This document shows positions 39,188-48,383 of a stretch of 64,000 bases of DNA, in pieces. Under the pieces are notes generated by a model, which saw nothing but the letters and a program-made list of their open reading frames with translations, did no database searches and was not told the DNA's origin. This DNA is from Diacronema lutheri. Its lineage: Eukaryota; Haptophyta; Pavlovophyceae; Pavlovales; Pavlovaceae. The translations under genes and the position numbers were made by a program. Numbering within the stretch: position 1 is the first letter of the stretch; each line of letters opens with the position of its first letter. The stretch is from positions 412,001 to 476,000 of the forward strand of contig JAGTXO010000024.1 in assembly GCA_019448385.1 (NCBI GenBank), in the 5' to 3' direction.

Positions 39188-40423
39188 ATGGCGACGAAGC
39201 GGCCAAAGTGGCGGCGCCCCGGTCACGAGGCCGGGGCGCGTGTGACCACGATGCCGCCGCTGCTCATCGGTCCAAAGGAGACGCGTTACGCGGGGCGAGC
39301 AACGGGCGTGGGCGTGCGCTCGTCCGCCACGCTCTGGGCTGACGTTTCCCTCGCGCGCGCGCGCGCGGGCGACGGCTCGCCCGCCAGCCTTCGGTCGGGT
39401 GATGGCTCCGACGTGGGCGCGCTAAGCGGCCGCGGCCTCTCGCGCACCTCGTCGCTCGGCACGGCGCTTCAGCAGTCGCTCGTGGACGACACGCCGGCGA
39501 GCGCCGCTTCGGACGACGTGGCTCGCCCGGCCGGCGCAGAATCAGCGCCGCGCCGGCGTTCACTTCAGCTCGAGCCGCTGCGGGCAGGTGGCGGCCTGCG
39601 TTTGCCAGCCGGCCGGCGCGCGGGCGCGCGCGCCCGCGTGGGCAGGCTCGTCTCCCGCAGCGCGCGCGTGCCGAGCGCGCCGCCCAGTCTTCTCGACAGG
39701 CTCGACCGCGCGAATGAGCTGTACCACGAGCGCCTCGCCCAAACGCAGCAGCCCGCGCGCAGCGGGCCGCTCGGCGTGGCAGCTGAGCATGGTCGTCCGG
39801 CGCCTGCGCCTTCGCCCGCGCCTCCACCCTTTGGCCTCCTCGCGCCATGCGCGCTCCTGCGCACCTACGCGCCGCCCGCGGCGTCACCGCAGCCGCGCGC
39901 GCGTCGCGCGCTCGAGCGCGGCGCGCTCGAGCTTGGCTTCCGCGCCGCCGCTACGCGCGGCGCTGAGCAGTGGAACAACCCGCTCGACGTCCACCCGCTC
40001 TCTGTCGTGCCGGCGCTTGCACACGCGGACGGCAAATGGCGCGCGGACGGCGGCCGACCCGCGCGCTCGGCCTCGCGCGTGCGCTCGCCGCCGGCCAACC
40101 GGCCGCTGTCGCCGGCGCGGCAGGTTGCGCCGCCGCCGCGCACGCCCGATCCGCCCGTTGTCGCGCTGCCGGGCGTCGTTTGCGAGCCGCTCGCCGCGCC
40201 CGCGCCTCGCCCGCGCTCGCAGCCGCGGCCGGCCGGCAGCCAGGCGGCAAGGCATGCGAGCACGCCCGGCGGAGAGGGCGCTGTCGCGGACCGAGCCGAC
40301 GGCGGCGACGGCGTGCGCGTGGCGACGGCTGACGCGGCGGCAGTGACGCGCGGGTCGCCGGCGCGGGCGCCGATCCGCGTGCCGATGGAAATGCCGACGG
40401 TTTCAGTGCCCGCAACGAGCTAG
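39188..40423 (+). CDS. Disordered hypothetical protein at the element insertion site
   Basis: A 411-residue frame starting MATKRPKWRRPGHEAG; an in-frame Met lies four codons upstream. It is Pro/Ala/Arg-rich, with a few structured-looking pieces (SLLDRLDRANELYHERLAQT, ALELGFRAAATRGAEQWNN, DVHPLSVVPALAHADGKW). No family is recognised. Its last codons and TAG stop lie inside the 19-bp repeat that flanks the Fanzor element, so the insertion left this protein intact. A partial duplicate of its early region (RATGVGVRSSA) lies about 300 bp upstream at 39001-39052, outside the frame. Confidence 0.55.
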   Translation: MATKRPKWRRPGHEAGARVTTMPPLLIGPKETRYAGRATGVGVRSSATLWADVSLARARAGDGSPASLRSGDGSDVGALSGRGLSRTSSLGTALQQSLVDDTPASAASDDVARPAGAESAPRRRSLQLEPLRAGGGLRLPAGRRAGARARVGRLVSRSARVPSAPPSLLDRLDRANELYHERLAQTQQPARSGPLGVAAEHGRPAPAPSPAPPPFGLLAPCALLRTYAPPAASPQPRARRALERGALELGFRAAATRGAEQWNNPLDVHPLSVVPALAHADGKWRADGGRPARSASRVRSPPANRPLSPARQVAPPPRTPDPPVVALPGVVCEPLAAPAPRPRSQPRPAGSQAARHASTPGGEGAVADRADGGDGVRVATADAAAVTRGSPARAPIRVPMEMPTVSVPATS

Positions 40424-40430
40424 TCCCCCT

Positions 40431-40457
40431 CCCCCCCCCCCCCCCCCCCCCCCCCCC
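40431..40457. repeat. C27 homopolymer at the element's left end
   Basis: A run of 27 C, five bases inside the left 19-bp repeat. Similar G/C runs of 15-26 occur at 12789-12823, 19498-19523, 29914-29932 and 51107-51124. Exact lengths may be affected by sequencing. Confidence 0.9.
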
Positions 40458-40552
40458 ACGCGCCGGCGCACGCCGTCGTCTCGCTCCGCGTCGCGCACGT
40501 GAGCCACGCCATCCGCCGCGCGGCGGACGACGGCGGCGCGCGCGCCGAGCGG

Positions 40553-43500
40553 ATGGCGCGCGCCGCGCGCGCGTTTTGCGATGTGGCGGTCGCGCTGCGC
40601 GTCGACGCGATCCTGGCGGAGGTGCCCGAGGACCGCCCGACGGGCACGCCCTTCCTTGGCGGGCTGCTCGAGTTTTGGAACAAACGCCACGGGAACTCGA
40701 CGGCGCCAGCCACGCTCGCGCTCGGAGACGTGCGCGAGGTGGCCAAGCGGACGGCCGACGCAGCGGCCGGCCGAGCGGACGAGGTCCCTGCGGCTGGCCG
40801 TCCGCAGGTCGCGGCGCGCGCGTGCGCTGGCGCGATTGGCGGCGGCGCGGGCGCGGCGGGCGCCTCGGACGCTGCGCCCCGTGCACTGGCGGGCGCGTCG
40901 GGTGCGCGCACGGACGGCGGCCCTGCCGACGCACGCCAGCTGGAGAGCCGCTACGGCGAGGCGAGCAAGCTCGACCTACCCCAAGATTCCACTACGGGCT
41001 GCGTCCTCGACGCTCGCGAGGCCCAGGACCGCGCGCGCGTGCCTGCTGCGCCCGACGGCACAGCGCTGCGCCGCGTGCTCGACGCCGTCGGCGCGGGCGC
41101 GCCCGCGCAGCGCAGCCCGCGCTGGCACGACGAGCGATGGGAGGAGGTCACGGGCAGCAAGGTTGGCGACGTCGTGAACGACAACGCCGGCGTCGCGCAC
41201 GAGACGCTCACCGACGAGTACGTGCACCGGCGGCGGCGCGAGGTGCGGACCAAGGCGACGACCGCGGGCATCCTCGGCGAGGCCGTCGCGCTGCGCAAGC
41301 TGGCGGCCGCGTACGGCATCACCGTCGTGTGCAACCTGCCGATGGTGCGTGCGGACCCGCACGACAAGAGCGCGCCGTTCGCCTTCTCGCTGGACGGGCT
41401 CGCCATCCTCCCCGAAAACAACGAGCAGGTCCTCGTCGAGGTGAAGACGCTCACCAAGGCGGACGCCACGGCGCACGAGGACGGGCCGCCGCAGCCGCAC
41501 CGCGATCAGCTGCAGCTCGGCATGCACGTCCTCGGCGTGAGCAAAGCGCTCTATGTGCAGTACCTCAGGCACGAGGACCGGATCGTCGTGCACGTCGTGA
41601 CGCGCGGCGCCGGCTGGCTTGCATTCGCGCAGCCGAGGGTGCAGGCCTTCTGGGCGCGCGTCGTCGAGCGGCGCGCGCGGCTCGAGCGCGCGCGCGCCGA
41701 CCACCCGGCTGCGAGCCGGCGGCACCGGCGGCAGCAGACGCCGGCCGGGCCGCCGCTCGTGCTCGCGCTGGACGGGCGCATCCCCGCCGCGCGCGCCGCC
41801 GCGCTGCACGCCGTCGCACACGGCACCGCGAGCGCGGCGGCGGTGACGGCGGCGGCGGCGACGGGCGACGCGACGGCGTTGCAAGACGCGATCGCGGCGC
41901 TGCGCGCGCCCGTCGGCAATGCGGCGATCGCCAGCGCAGCGCGTGCGGAGGGCGCGGCCGTCGAGCGGGCGATCGCGTACCTCGGGCAGCCGGCGGGCGA
42001 CGCCGCCGCCCGCGGCACGGCCGAGGCGGCCGAGGAGGAGAGGACGGTCGACGCCGACATCTGCGCGTTGCTGCACCAGCTCGGCGCGAGCGTGGCGCAC
42101 GTGCACGTCGAGGACGCGGATTGCGTCACGCGTGAGCACTGGGGCGGGGCGGTGCTCGCTGCAGCGGGCGACCCGTCGAGCGACCCCGCCATTTCGAGCG
42201 TCATCGTCGCGCACATCGTGCGGCTCGCCGGCTTTGGCGTCGAGCTCCCGCAGTCGATTCGCGTCGCCCCCAGCACCGCCGAATGGCACGAGGGCTGGCT
42301 CGACGTGCAGTGCGTGCTGCTGCGCACGCGCCGGCGCGGGCGGCGCGACGACGACTTTGTGGCCGTCGTCAGGCGCGGTGGGCGCTGGTTCGCGTGCGAG
42401 CCCGGCCGCGCGCGGCGGCTGCAGTGGCGGTCGGTCCTGCGCCGCGCGCGCGGCGGCGTCGACGGGACCGGCGAGGAGGCGTTCGCGGTCGTCTACGTGC
42501 GGCGCGGCGACGCGGCCGGCGACGCGGCTGGCGACGCGCAGGCCGAACGGGCGCGCGGCGGGCGCGCGCGCAGGCGCACGCGCGGCGGCACGCGCAAGCG
42601 CAAGCGCGGCGCCTCCGCCGGGCTCGAGGCGGCCGCGCCCGCCGGCGCGCCGGCTGCCGCGCCCGCCGGCGCGCCGGCGGGCGCTGCTCACCGCCCGCCC
42701 GCCAGGCGTGCGACGGTCGCCGCGCGCACCATGCGCTCTGTGACCGACGCGCGGCACTCGGCGCCTGCCGCCACGGTTGCACCTGTCTTCGACTGGCGCG
42801 CCGGCCGCCCGCCCCCCGCCGCTCGAGCCCGCCATCCGCGGCCGCGTGGGCGCGCGCCACCGGGCAAGGCCTGGGACAGCGTCTCGGGTGCGTGGGCGGA
42901 CAAGCCGACTGGTGCTGCCGTCGCCGCCGCGCCGCCGCCGCTGCCGCCTGCCGCCGCGTCGCTGCCCGCCGCCGTGCCGCCGCCCGCCTGCCACGCCGCC
43001 GCCCGCCGCCGCGCCGCCGCCCGCCGCCGCCACCGGCGGCGCTCAACCGCTGGCAGCACGTCGGCGCGGGCGGCAGCGCGGCGGGCCGGCGGCTCGCGGC
43101 CATCGCACGGCGGCAGCGCGGCGTGCGCGCGCCGCCGCCCACCGCGCGCTTCCTCGCCACGCTGCCGCCACCGCCACGCGACGGCCTCGCGCGCACGAGC
43201 AAGCAGGCGCGCGCGAGGCGCAACGCGGACGGACGGCCGGCGCACGCGCGCGCGGCCAACGCGCGCGCCTTCTACCGCGGCGTGGAGCTCGGCGTGCACG
43301 CGACGCGCGCCATGGTCGACGCGCGCCACGCCGACCTGCTGCAGGCCGTCTTCGTGGCGGAGGCGCGGGCGATCGTCGCGCGCTCCGCCGGCGGCGGCGC
43401 GCTGCTCGCGCCGGACGACGTGCGCGACCTGTGCGACGCGCAGACGGACGCCGATCGCGCTGCGATCTGGGCGTCGGTGGGCGCGCACGAGGCGTCGCGC

Positions 43501-46500
43501 ATCTTCGCGCTCGTCACGCGCAACGCGAGCTTGGCGGGCGCGGCGCTGCTCGTGCTGCACACGCCGGCGGACCCGTCGGCGCGCGCGCTCGGGCTCGTGG
43601 CGACGCGCTCGCGCGCGCCGTCGACGGGCGCGCCGCGCGACGCGCACAGGGCGCTGGTGCAGCGGTTGGACGTGCTGATGGACGCGATCGCCGCGGCGCG
43701 AGGCGCGTCGCCGCTCGAGCTCGAGCTCGCGCTCGCGCCCGAGCCGCAGAGCGCGTGCAACGCGCGTGCGGCCGCGCTGCTCTGCCTGCAGGCCGTCGCG
43801 GACGCGAGCGACCGTCCCGCCGCTGAGGACGCGCTGGCCGCGCTCGACGACGCGCGCGGCATCGACCGGCACTGCCACGCCGTCCGGCAGCAGATCGAGG
43901 CGAAGCTCGCGTGGCGGCGCGCCGACGGCGCCGTCGGCGTTGACGGCGCCGACGGCGCGCCCGCGCTCGCGCCTGCCGCCGCACCGCCGGCGTGCGCGCC
44001 GGCGCACGCTGCCGGCGAGGCGGCAGTCGACCAGGCGATCGTCACGCGGGTGCGCGACGCGCTGCGCGCGTGGGCGACGACTGGCACCGCGCCCAGCGCG
44101 GCGGCGCTCGACGACGCCTGCGCCGCGTACACGGCGCGCGCACGCGCGCGCAAGGACGCGCGCACGGCGCTGGGCCCGACGCGCGCGGCCGAGCTGCTCG
44201 CCGCGGCCGCGCGCGGCGGAGCCGACGGGGCGGATGCCGCGCGCGCGCTGCTCGGCGGCACGCCGCGCCTGCTCGTCGTGCTCCTCTGCGTGCCCGTCGC
44301 CGCGCCGTCCGGCGAGCCGCCGCGCCCGGTCGGGCTGCTCGTCGCCGACCGGCCGACGGACGACTCGCGCCCGGCCGCGCTCGTGCGCTACGACTTTGCG
44401 CCGCTCGACGCGGACGTGGCCGCCGTGGTCGGCGCGCATGCCGTCGCGCTGGCCAGTGCGATCTGGCCGCTGCTCGCGGCCGAGGGGGAGCCGCAGCCAT
44501 CGCCCGTCGTGCGCTCGCAGCCGCGCGGCGGCGACGATGGCGCGTGTGCGCTCGCAACGTTCGCGTGCCTCGACGCGCTGATGACCGCCAGCGTCGGCGC
44601 GCACGGCCTCGCGGGCGGCGCGGGCATGCTGCCCGCGCTGGTCGCGCGAGGCGCCGCGGCCGCCCAGCGCGAGCGGCAGCTGCGCGCGGCCGCCGAGAGG
44701 CTGGGCGGCACGGTCGCTGGGTGGCCGGACACGGGCGCGAGCGCGGCGGGCGCGAGCGTCGACGCGGAGGCGCGCACGTACGAGGTCGAGGCGGTCGTCG
44801 ACGAGCGCCGCAAGGCGGGCAAGAAGTTGACGTTCGAGTTCCGGATCAGGTGGCGGGGCTACGACGAGAGCGCCGACACGTGGGAGCCTGAGGCCAACGT
44901 GAGCAGCGACCTCGTCGCCCAGTTCCGCAAGACGCGCGACGAGCAGAAGCGGCGCGCGGGCGGATCGGGCAGCGGCAGCGGCGGCGCGGGCGCGGCGTCG
45001 GCATTGGCGTCGGCGCCGCTTCGCGCGCACGGCGTGTCGGGCGCCGCGGGCAAGCGCGCCGCGGCGGGTGCTGCCGCGAGCGCGCGCGACGCCGCGGGCG
45101 CGCGCGCGCCGAGCGTTCCCCGCGCGCGCGGCGTCGAGCGCGCGCGCGTGGACGAGCCCGCTGCGCCGAGCGCGCGCGCCGCCGGCGGCGCGACGGCGCG
45201 CACGCGCGGCAGCGTGCTTTCGGGCTTCGTCGTCAAGCGCTCGACGCTCAACGCGGGGCCGCAGGCGGTGACGGCGCAGCCCGGTGCGCGGAAGGAGCTG
45301 CGGCGCATCGCGGCGGCCGTGCACAGGCTCACGACACAGGCGTACCGCGTCATCAACAAGGTGGTGCGCGACGAGGCTGCGGTGGCGAGCGCGCAGGCCG
45401 TCGGCGCGGCGTCGGGCGGCCCGTCGACAAGCGTGCACACGTCGACCACGATGGACAAGGGAACCGTCCGTGCGATCTTCTCGGCGATCGGCTGGCACAA
45501 GGACGTGAGCACGTACGGTGCAGCGGCCCGAGGCAAGCCCGCCGAGCAAGCCGCCGCGCAGACCAAGGCGGCGACGGCGCGCGCCGTCGGCGAGATGGCC
45601 GACGGCGTCCAGCCCGTCTGCGCGGTGGGCCTCGATAAGATCCTCGCGGAGGAGGCGACGCAGGTGTCCACCGCGTGCCTGATGCACCCATCGCGCGTCG
45701 TGAACGGGCTGCTCCGCGACGTCGTCCGCGCGGCAGTCGAGCGCGACGAGGCGCTCGTCGCGCTGCCCGAGATGCAGCGAAACGCGCGCGTGCGCGAGCT
45801 GTGCGAGCTGCTGCTGCGCGGCGACGTGGAGGGCGCGCGCGTCGGCTGCCCCGCCGCGCTCGACCGCCACCTGCCCGACATGGTCCTCCACAAGATCAAC
45901 TACGAGTGCGCGCCCACGAAAAGGTGGAACTACGACCGGCACACGACGCGCTACTTCCTCGTGCAGATCCGCAACCTGCAGCACGTGGCCGAGGGGCAGG
46001 CGCTGCTCTGCCGGCTCGCGCGCCTGTACACGCAGCTCACCGACCGGCCGCCGCGGTATAATGTGGCGCCGCTGCGCACGCACAATGTGCGCGCGAGGCG
46101 CGGCTGCCGCTGCCGCCGCCGAGCGCCCAAGCGCGCGCGCCGCCGCCGTGCGCGCCGCCCCGCGGCCAGGTTGGTCACGCGCCCGCGCGCTCGCGCGCCG
46201 CGCGCTGCGCGCAGGTGCCGCGCAACGTGCGCCTCACCGCGAACGCCATCTGGGAGACGCTCTCGGACGACGAGCGCAAGGAGCTGCGCGCGCGGCTCAA
46301 GGCGCTGGACCTGCGCGACCACGATGGCGAGCCGATCAAGTGGACCGCTCAAGGCGGCTCGTTTGTCCCGCCAATGTCCGACGTGCGCGTCAGGTACGCG
46401 GTCTTCGCGACGCGCTTCGACATCTCCAACCGCGTCTTCGACTACGCCGGGCGCGAGCGGCCGCCGGCCGATCTGCCGTGGCACGCGCGGCGCTCGTGGG

Positions 46501-47942
46501 TGGGCCTCGCGCCGCTGCCGCGCGTGCCGCTCCCGGGCCGGCAGCCCGTCACGTCGGTGGTGACGGATGGCGTCGCCGTGCACGCCGTCGCGACCGTCCT
46601 CGTGCCGAAGGCGCAGGCGCCGGCCGGCAGCTCGAGCGTCCTGCACCGCTGGCGCCGGCCGGACGGGCGCATCGCCGTCGCGCTCGGCTCCGAGCTGCGG
46701 CGGGCGATCGACATCGAGGAGGCGGTCGTCGTCGCGGCCGACCCGAACATGGGCAACATCACCACCTACTCTGCGCACGTCGGGCGGGCGGCCGTCTGGC
46801 GGCAGTTCACGCAGCGCGCGCGCGCGCGCGCCGCGGGCTTTGCGCGCGAGACGGCCAAGACCAACGCGGCGCGGCGGCGCGTGCGCACCGACGGGCGCGG
46901 CGAGGAGTTCAGCGTGGAGGCGGACGAGGCGCGGCTTGGCGAGGCGCACAGCGCCAAGGTGCTCGACGCGGGCAAATACATCGCCTTCCACCGCGAGAGC
47001 GCGCGGGTGCGCGAGCGCGCCGCCGAGCACGTGTACGACGCGCCGGCGCGCCGCAAGGAGCGCTGGCGGCGCGACAGCGGCGGGCGGTCCAACGCGGCGC
47101 GCGTCGCCGAGGCGCTCATCGCGGCGCACTGCGTCGACGGCGTGACGCGCGACCGGCTGCTCGTGTGCGTGGGCAAGTGGCTGCACGACCACAAGGGCGC
47201 GCAGCCCAAGGGCGCGCCGCCCGCCTTCCAGGTGGGGCTGCTGCGCGAGCTGCGGCGGCGCGGCGTCGCGGCCGTCTTCGTACCCGAGCCGTACACGTCG
47301 ATGCACTGCTCGATGCCGCGGCTCGCCAAGGGCGGCAGGCTGCAGCGCTGCGGCGCGGAGCTCGCGCAGAACCCGCGCCTGCCCGTGGCAAAGGGCGGCA
47401 CGCGCACGGTGCACGCGCTCGTCATCTGCCCGGCGTGCAACGGCGGCAAGAAGCCCGTGCACCGCGACTACAACGCCGCGCGCAACATCTTCTACGACGT
47501 GCACGACATTGCGGCGCACGCGGCCGGGCGCGACACCACGTCGACGCCTGAGCGCTTTGCCCTCGTGCTCGCCTGGTGGGCGCGCGGCGAGGTGTGGGAG
47601 CGTGAGGAGCGTATGGTGCACGGCGAGGGCGACGACTGCGACGACGAGGGCGACGGCGGCGACGAGGGCGACGACGAGGGCGACGACGACGACGACGACG
47701 ACGCCAGCGGCGACGGCGGCGGCGGCGAGGGCGACGGTGACGGCGACGGCGACGGAGGCGGCGGCGGCGACGACGACGATGACGGCGGGGGAGGCGGCGG
47801 CGGCGACGGCGGTGGCGACGACGGCGGCGGGCGCGGCGGCGGTGGCGGCGGCGGCTCTCGCGCCCGCACCCCCGCCCGCGGAGCTGCCAGCGCCAGTGCC
47901 GGCGGCGGCAGCGCGCGCGGGCCGAAGCGCGGCCGGCGTTGA
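40553..47942 (+). CDS. YqaJ nuclease - chromodomain - Fanzor (TnpB-like RuvC) fusion protein
   Basis: The model has exons 40553-42973, 43057-46086 and 46215-47942, joining in frame to 2,392 residues. Domains in order: YqaJ-type PD-(D/E)XK nuclease (about 190-350); a long Ala/Arg-rich linker with protease-like stretches; chromodomain (about 1380-1435); Fanzor nuclease (about 1550-2310); Gly/Asp-rich tail ending GPKRGRR, a possible nuclear signal. Fanzors are eukaryotic TnpB relatives, and several are known RNA-guided DNA endonucleases. Intron 2 (46087-46214) has the host GTGCGC donor and GCGCAG acceptor and is convincing. Intron 1 (42974-43056, GTGCCG...GGCAG) is less certain; without it the YqaJ and Fanzor parts are separate genes. 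The frame is also open upstream of the chosen ATG, back past the C27 run to the TAG at 40421, so the true start may be earlier. Confidence 0.78.
41109..41600 (+). other. YqaJ-type PD-(D/E)XK exonuclease domain
   Basis: Seen in order: SPRWHDERWEEVTGSKVGDV (the usual first helix), GILGEAVALRKLAAAYG with the motif-I Glu (about residue 243), PFAFSLDGLAIL with the catalytic Asp (about 281), VLVEVKTLT with the E-x-K (about 296-298), and HRDQLQLGMHVLG with the conserved Gln (about 319), then KALYVQYL. This is the arrangement in lambda-exonuclease/YqaJ recombinases, which resect DNA ends for recombination. All catalytic positions appear present. Confidence 0.8.
44770..44945 (+). other. Chromodomain
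   Basis: The segment reads TYEVEAVVDERRKAGKKLTF, then EFRIRWRGYDESADTWEPEA and NVSSDLVAQF. It matches the chromodomain consensus of YxVExIxxxR, strands ending in a V/I-K/R-W-x-G-Y motif and the TWEPxxN helix cap. Aromatic positions of the methyl-lysine cage (Tyr at the start, Trp in RWRGY, Trp in TWEPE) are retained. In other mobile elements such domains steer integration to methylated-histone chromatin. Confidence 0.88.
45270..47535 (+). other. Fanzor nuclease core (RuvC with zinc ribbon)
   Basis: RuvC-I: VVVAADPNMGNITTY with the catalytic Asp codon at 46740. RuvC-II: AAVFVPEPYTSMHCS with the Glu codon at 47286. Zinc ribbon: the Cys in SMHCS, LQRCG and VICPAC. RuvC-III: VHRDYNAARNIFYD with the Asp codon at 47466, the DYNAARNI signature shared by TnpB and Fanzor. 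The 450 residues before RuvC-I (for example LHKINYECAPTKRWNYDRHT and RLTANAIWETLSDDERKEL) fit the longer N-terminal part of Fanzor1-type proteins. The D-E-D triad is complete, so the enzyme may be active. Confidence 0.88.
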
Positions 47943-48347
47943 CGCACGGCCGAGCCGCGCAGCGGTCGACGCTTTGCGGGCTCCGCCCAGGTCGCGCGCG
48001 GCTGGCGACGCGTGCCGCGCGCGGCACGCCCGTGCACGCCGCCGCCCGTGGCCGAGCGCGCCGCACCAGCCGGCCCGCTCCAACCGCCGAGCGGATCACG
48101 GACGCTTGCTACGGCTCGTCGGCGCGCGTCACCTGCGCCGGCGGCCACGGCGCCGTCTGCTCCGGCCTCGTCGCGAGCAGACCGACCGCTGCTCGCCGCC
48201 CGCACGCCGCCGCAGCAACGCTGCGCGTCGTGCTCCCCCGCTCGCCAAACGCGAAGAGCTCCCTCACAAGGACGTCCTTCCGAACGGCCCGCGCTGCACT
48301 CGGGGCGCTCGACTGCCCCTGATCGGATTTGGCTTGACCATCTATAC
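47943..48347 (+). ncRNA. Candidate Fanzor guide-RNA (fRNA) region
   Basis: This is the non-coding DNA between the Fanzor stop codon and the right 19-bp repeat. TnpB and many Fanzor loci encode their guide RNA from the 3' end of the gene to the element edge, with the guide taken from the flank. This stretch contains a 20-bp perfect palindrome (48010-48029) and an 8-bp stem with a 12-nt loop (48155-48162 with 48175-48182). If the rule holds, the guide would start at the 19-bp repeat (48348). No transcript evidence is available, so this is inference from position and hairpins. Confidence 0.4.
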
Positions 48348-48383
48348 TGCCCGCAACGAGCTAGTCACCGGGGGGCCCTTCTT

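Larger units (their letters stand above)
40407..48366 (+). mobile_element. 7.9-kb Fanzor-bearing element flanked by 19-bp direct repeats
   Basis: The sequence TGCCCGCAACGAGCTAGTC occurs exactly at 40407-40425 and 48348-48366, and the bases outside differ, as expected for a target duplication. Between them lies one large plus-strand gene with nuclease domains and about 400 bp of 3' non-coding DNA. Removing one repeat copy and the insert restores a convergent gene pair (stops at 40423 and 48384) with 19 bp between stops. I see no terminal inverted repeats, poly-A tail, reverse transcriptase, capsid or DDE transposase. The left end starts with a C27 run (40431-40457). The mechanism of insertion is therefore open. 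The reading frames look intact and its splice sites follow host rules. Confidence 0.82.

Noticed and set aside
40426-48347. Terminal inverted repeats for the Fanzor element
   Set aside because: Comparing the first and last 60 bp inside the direct repeats by eye gave no match in inverted orientation.
40407-48366. Fanzor element as an integrated virus or capsid-bearing element
   Set aside because: No capsid, polymerase B, packaging ATPase or other virus hallmark is visible, and only one gene is present.
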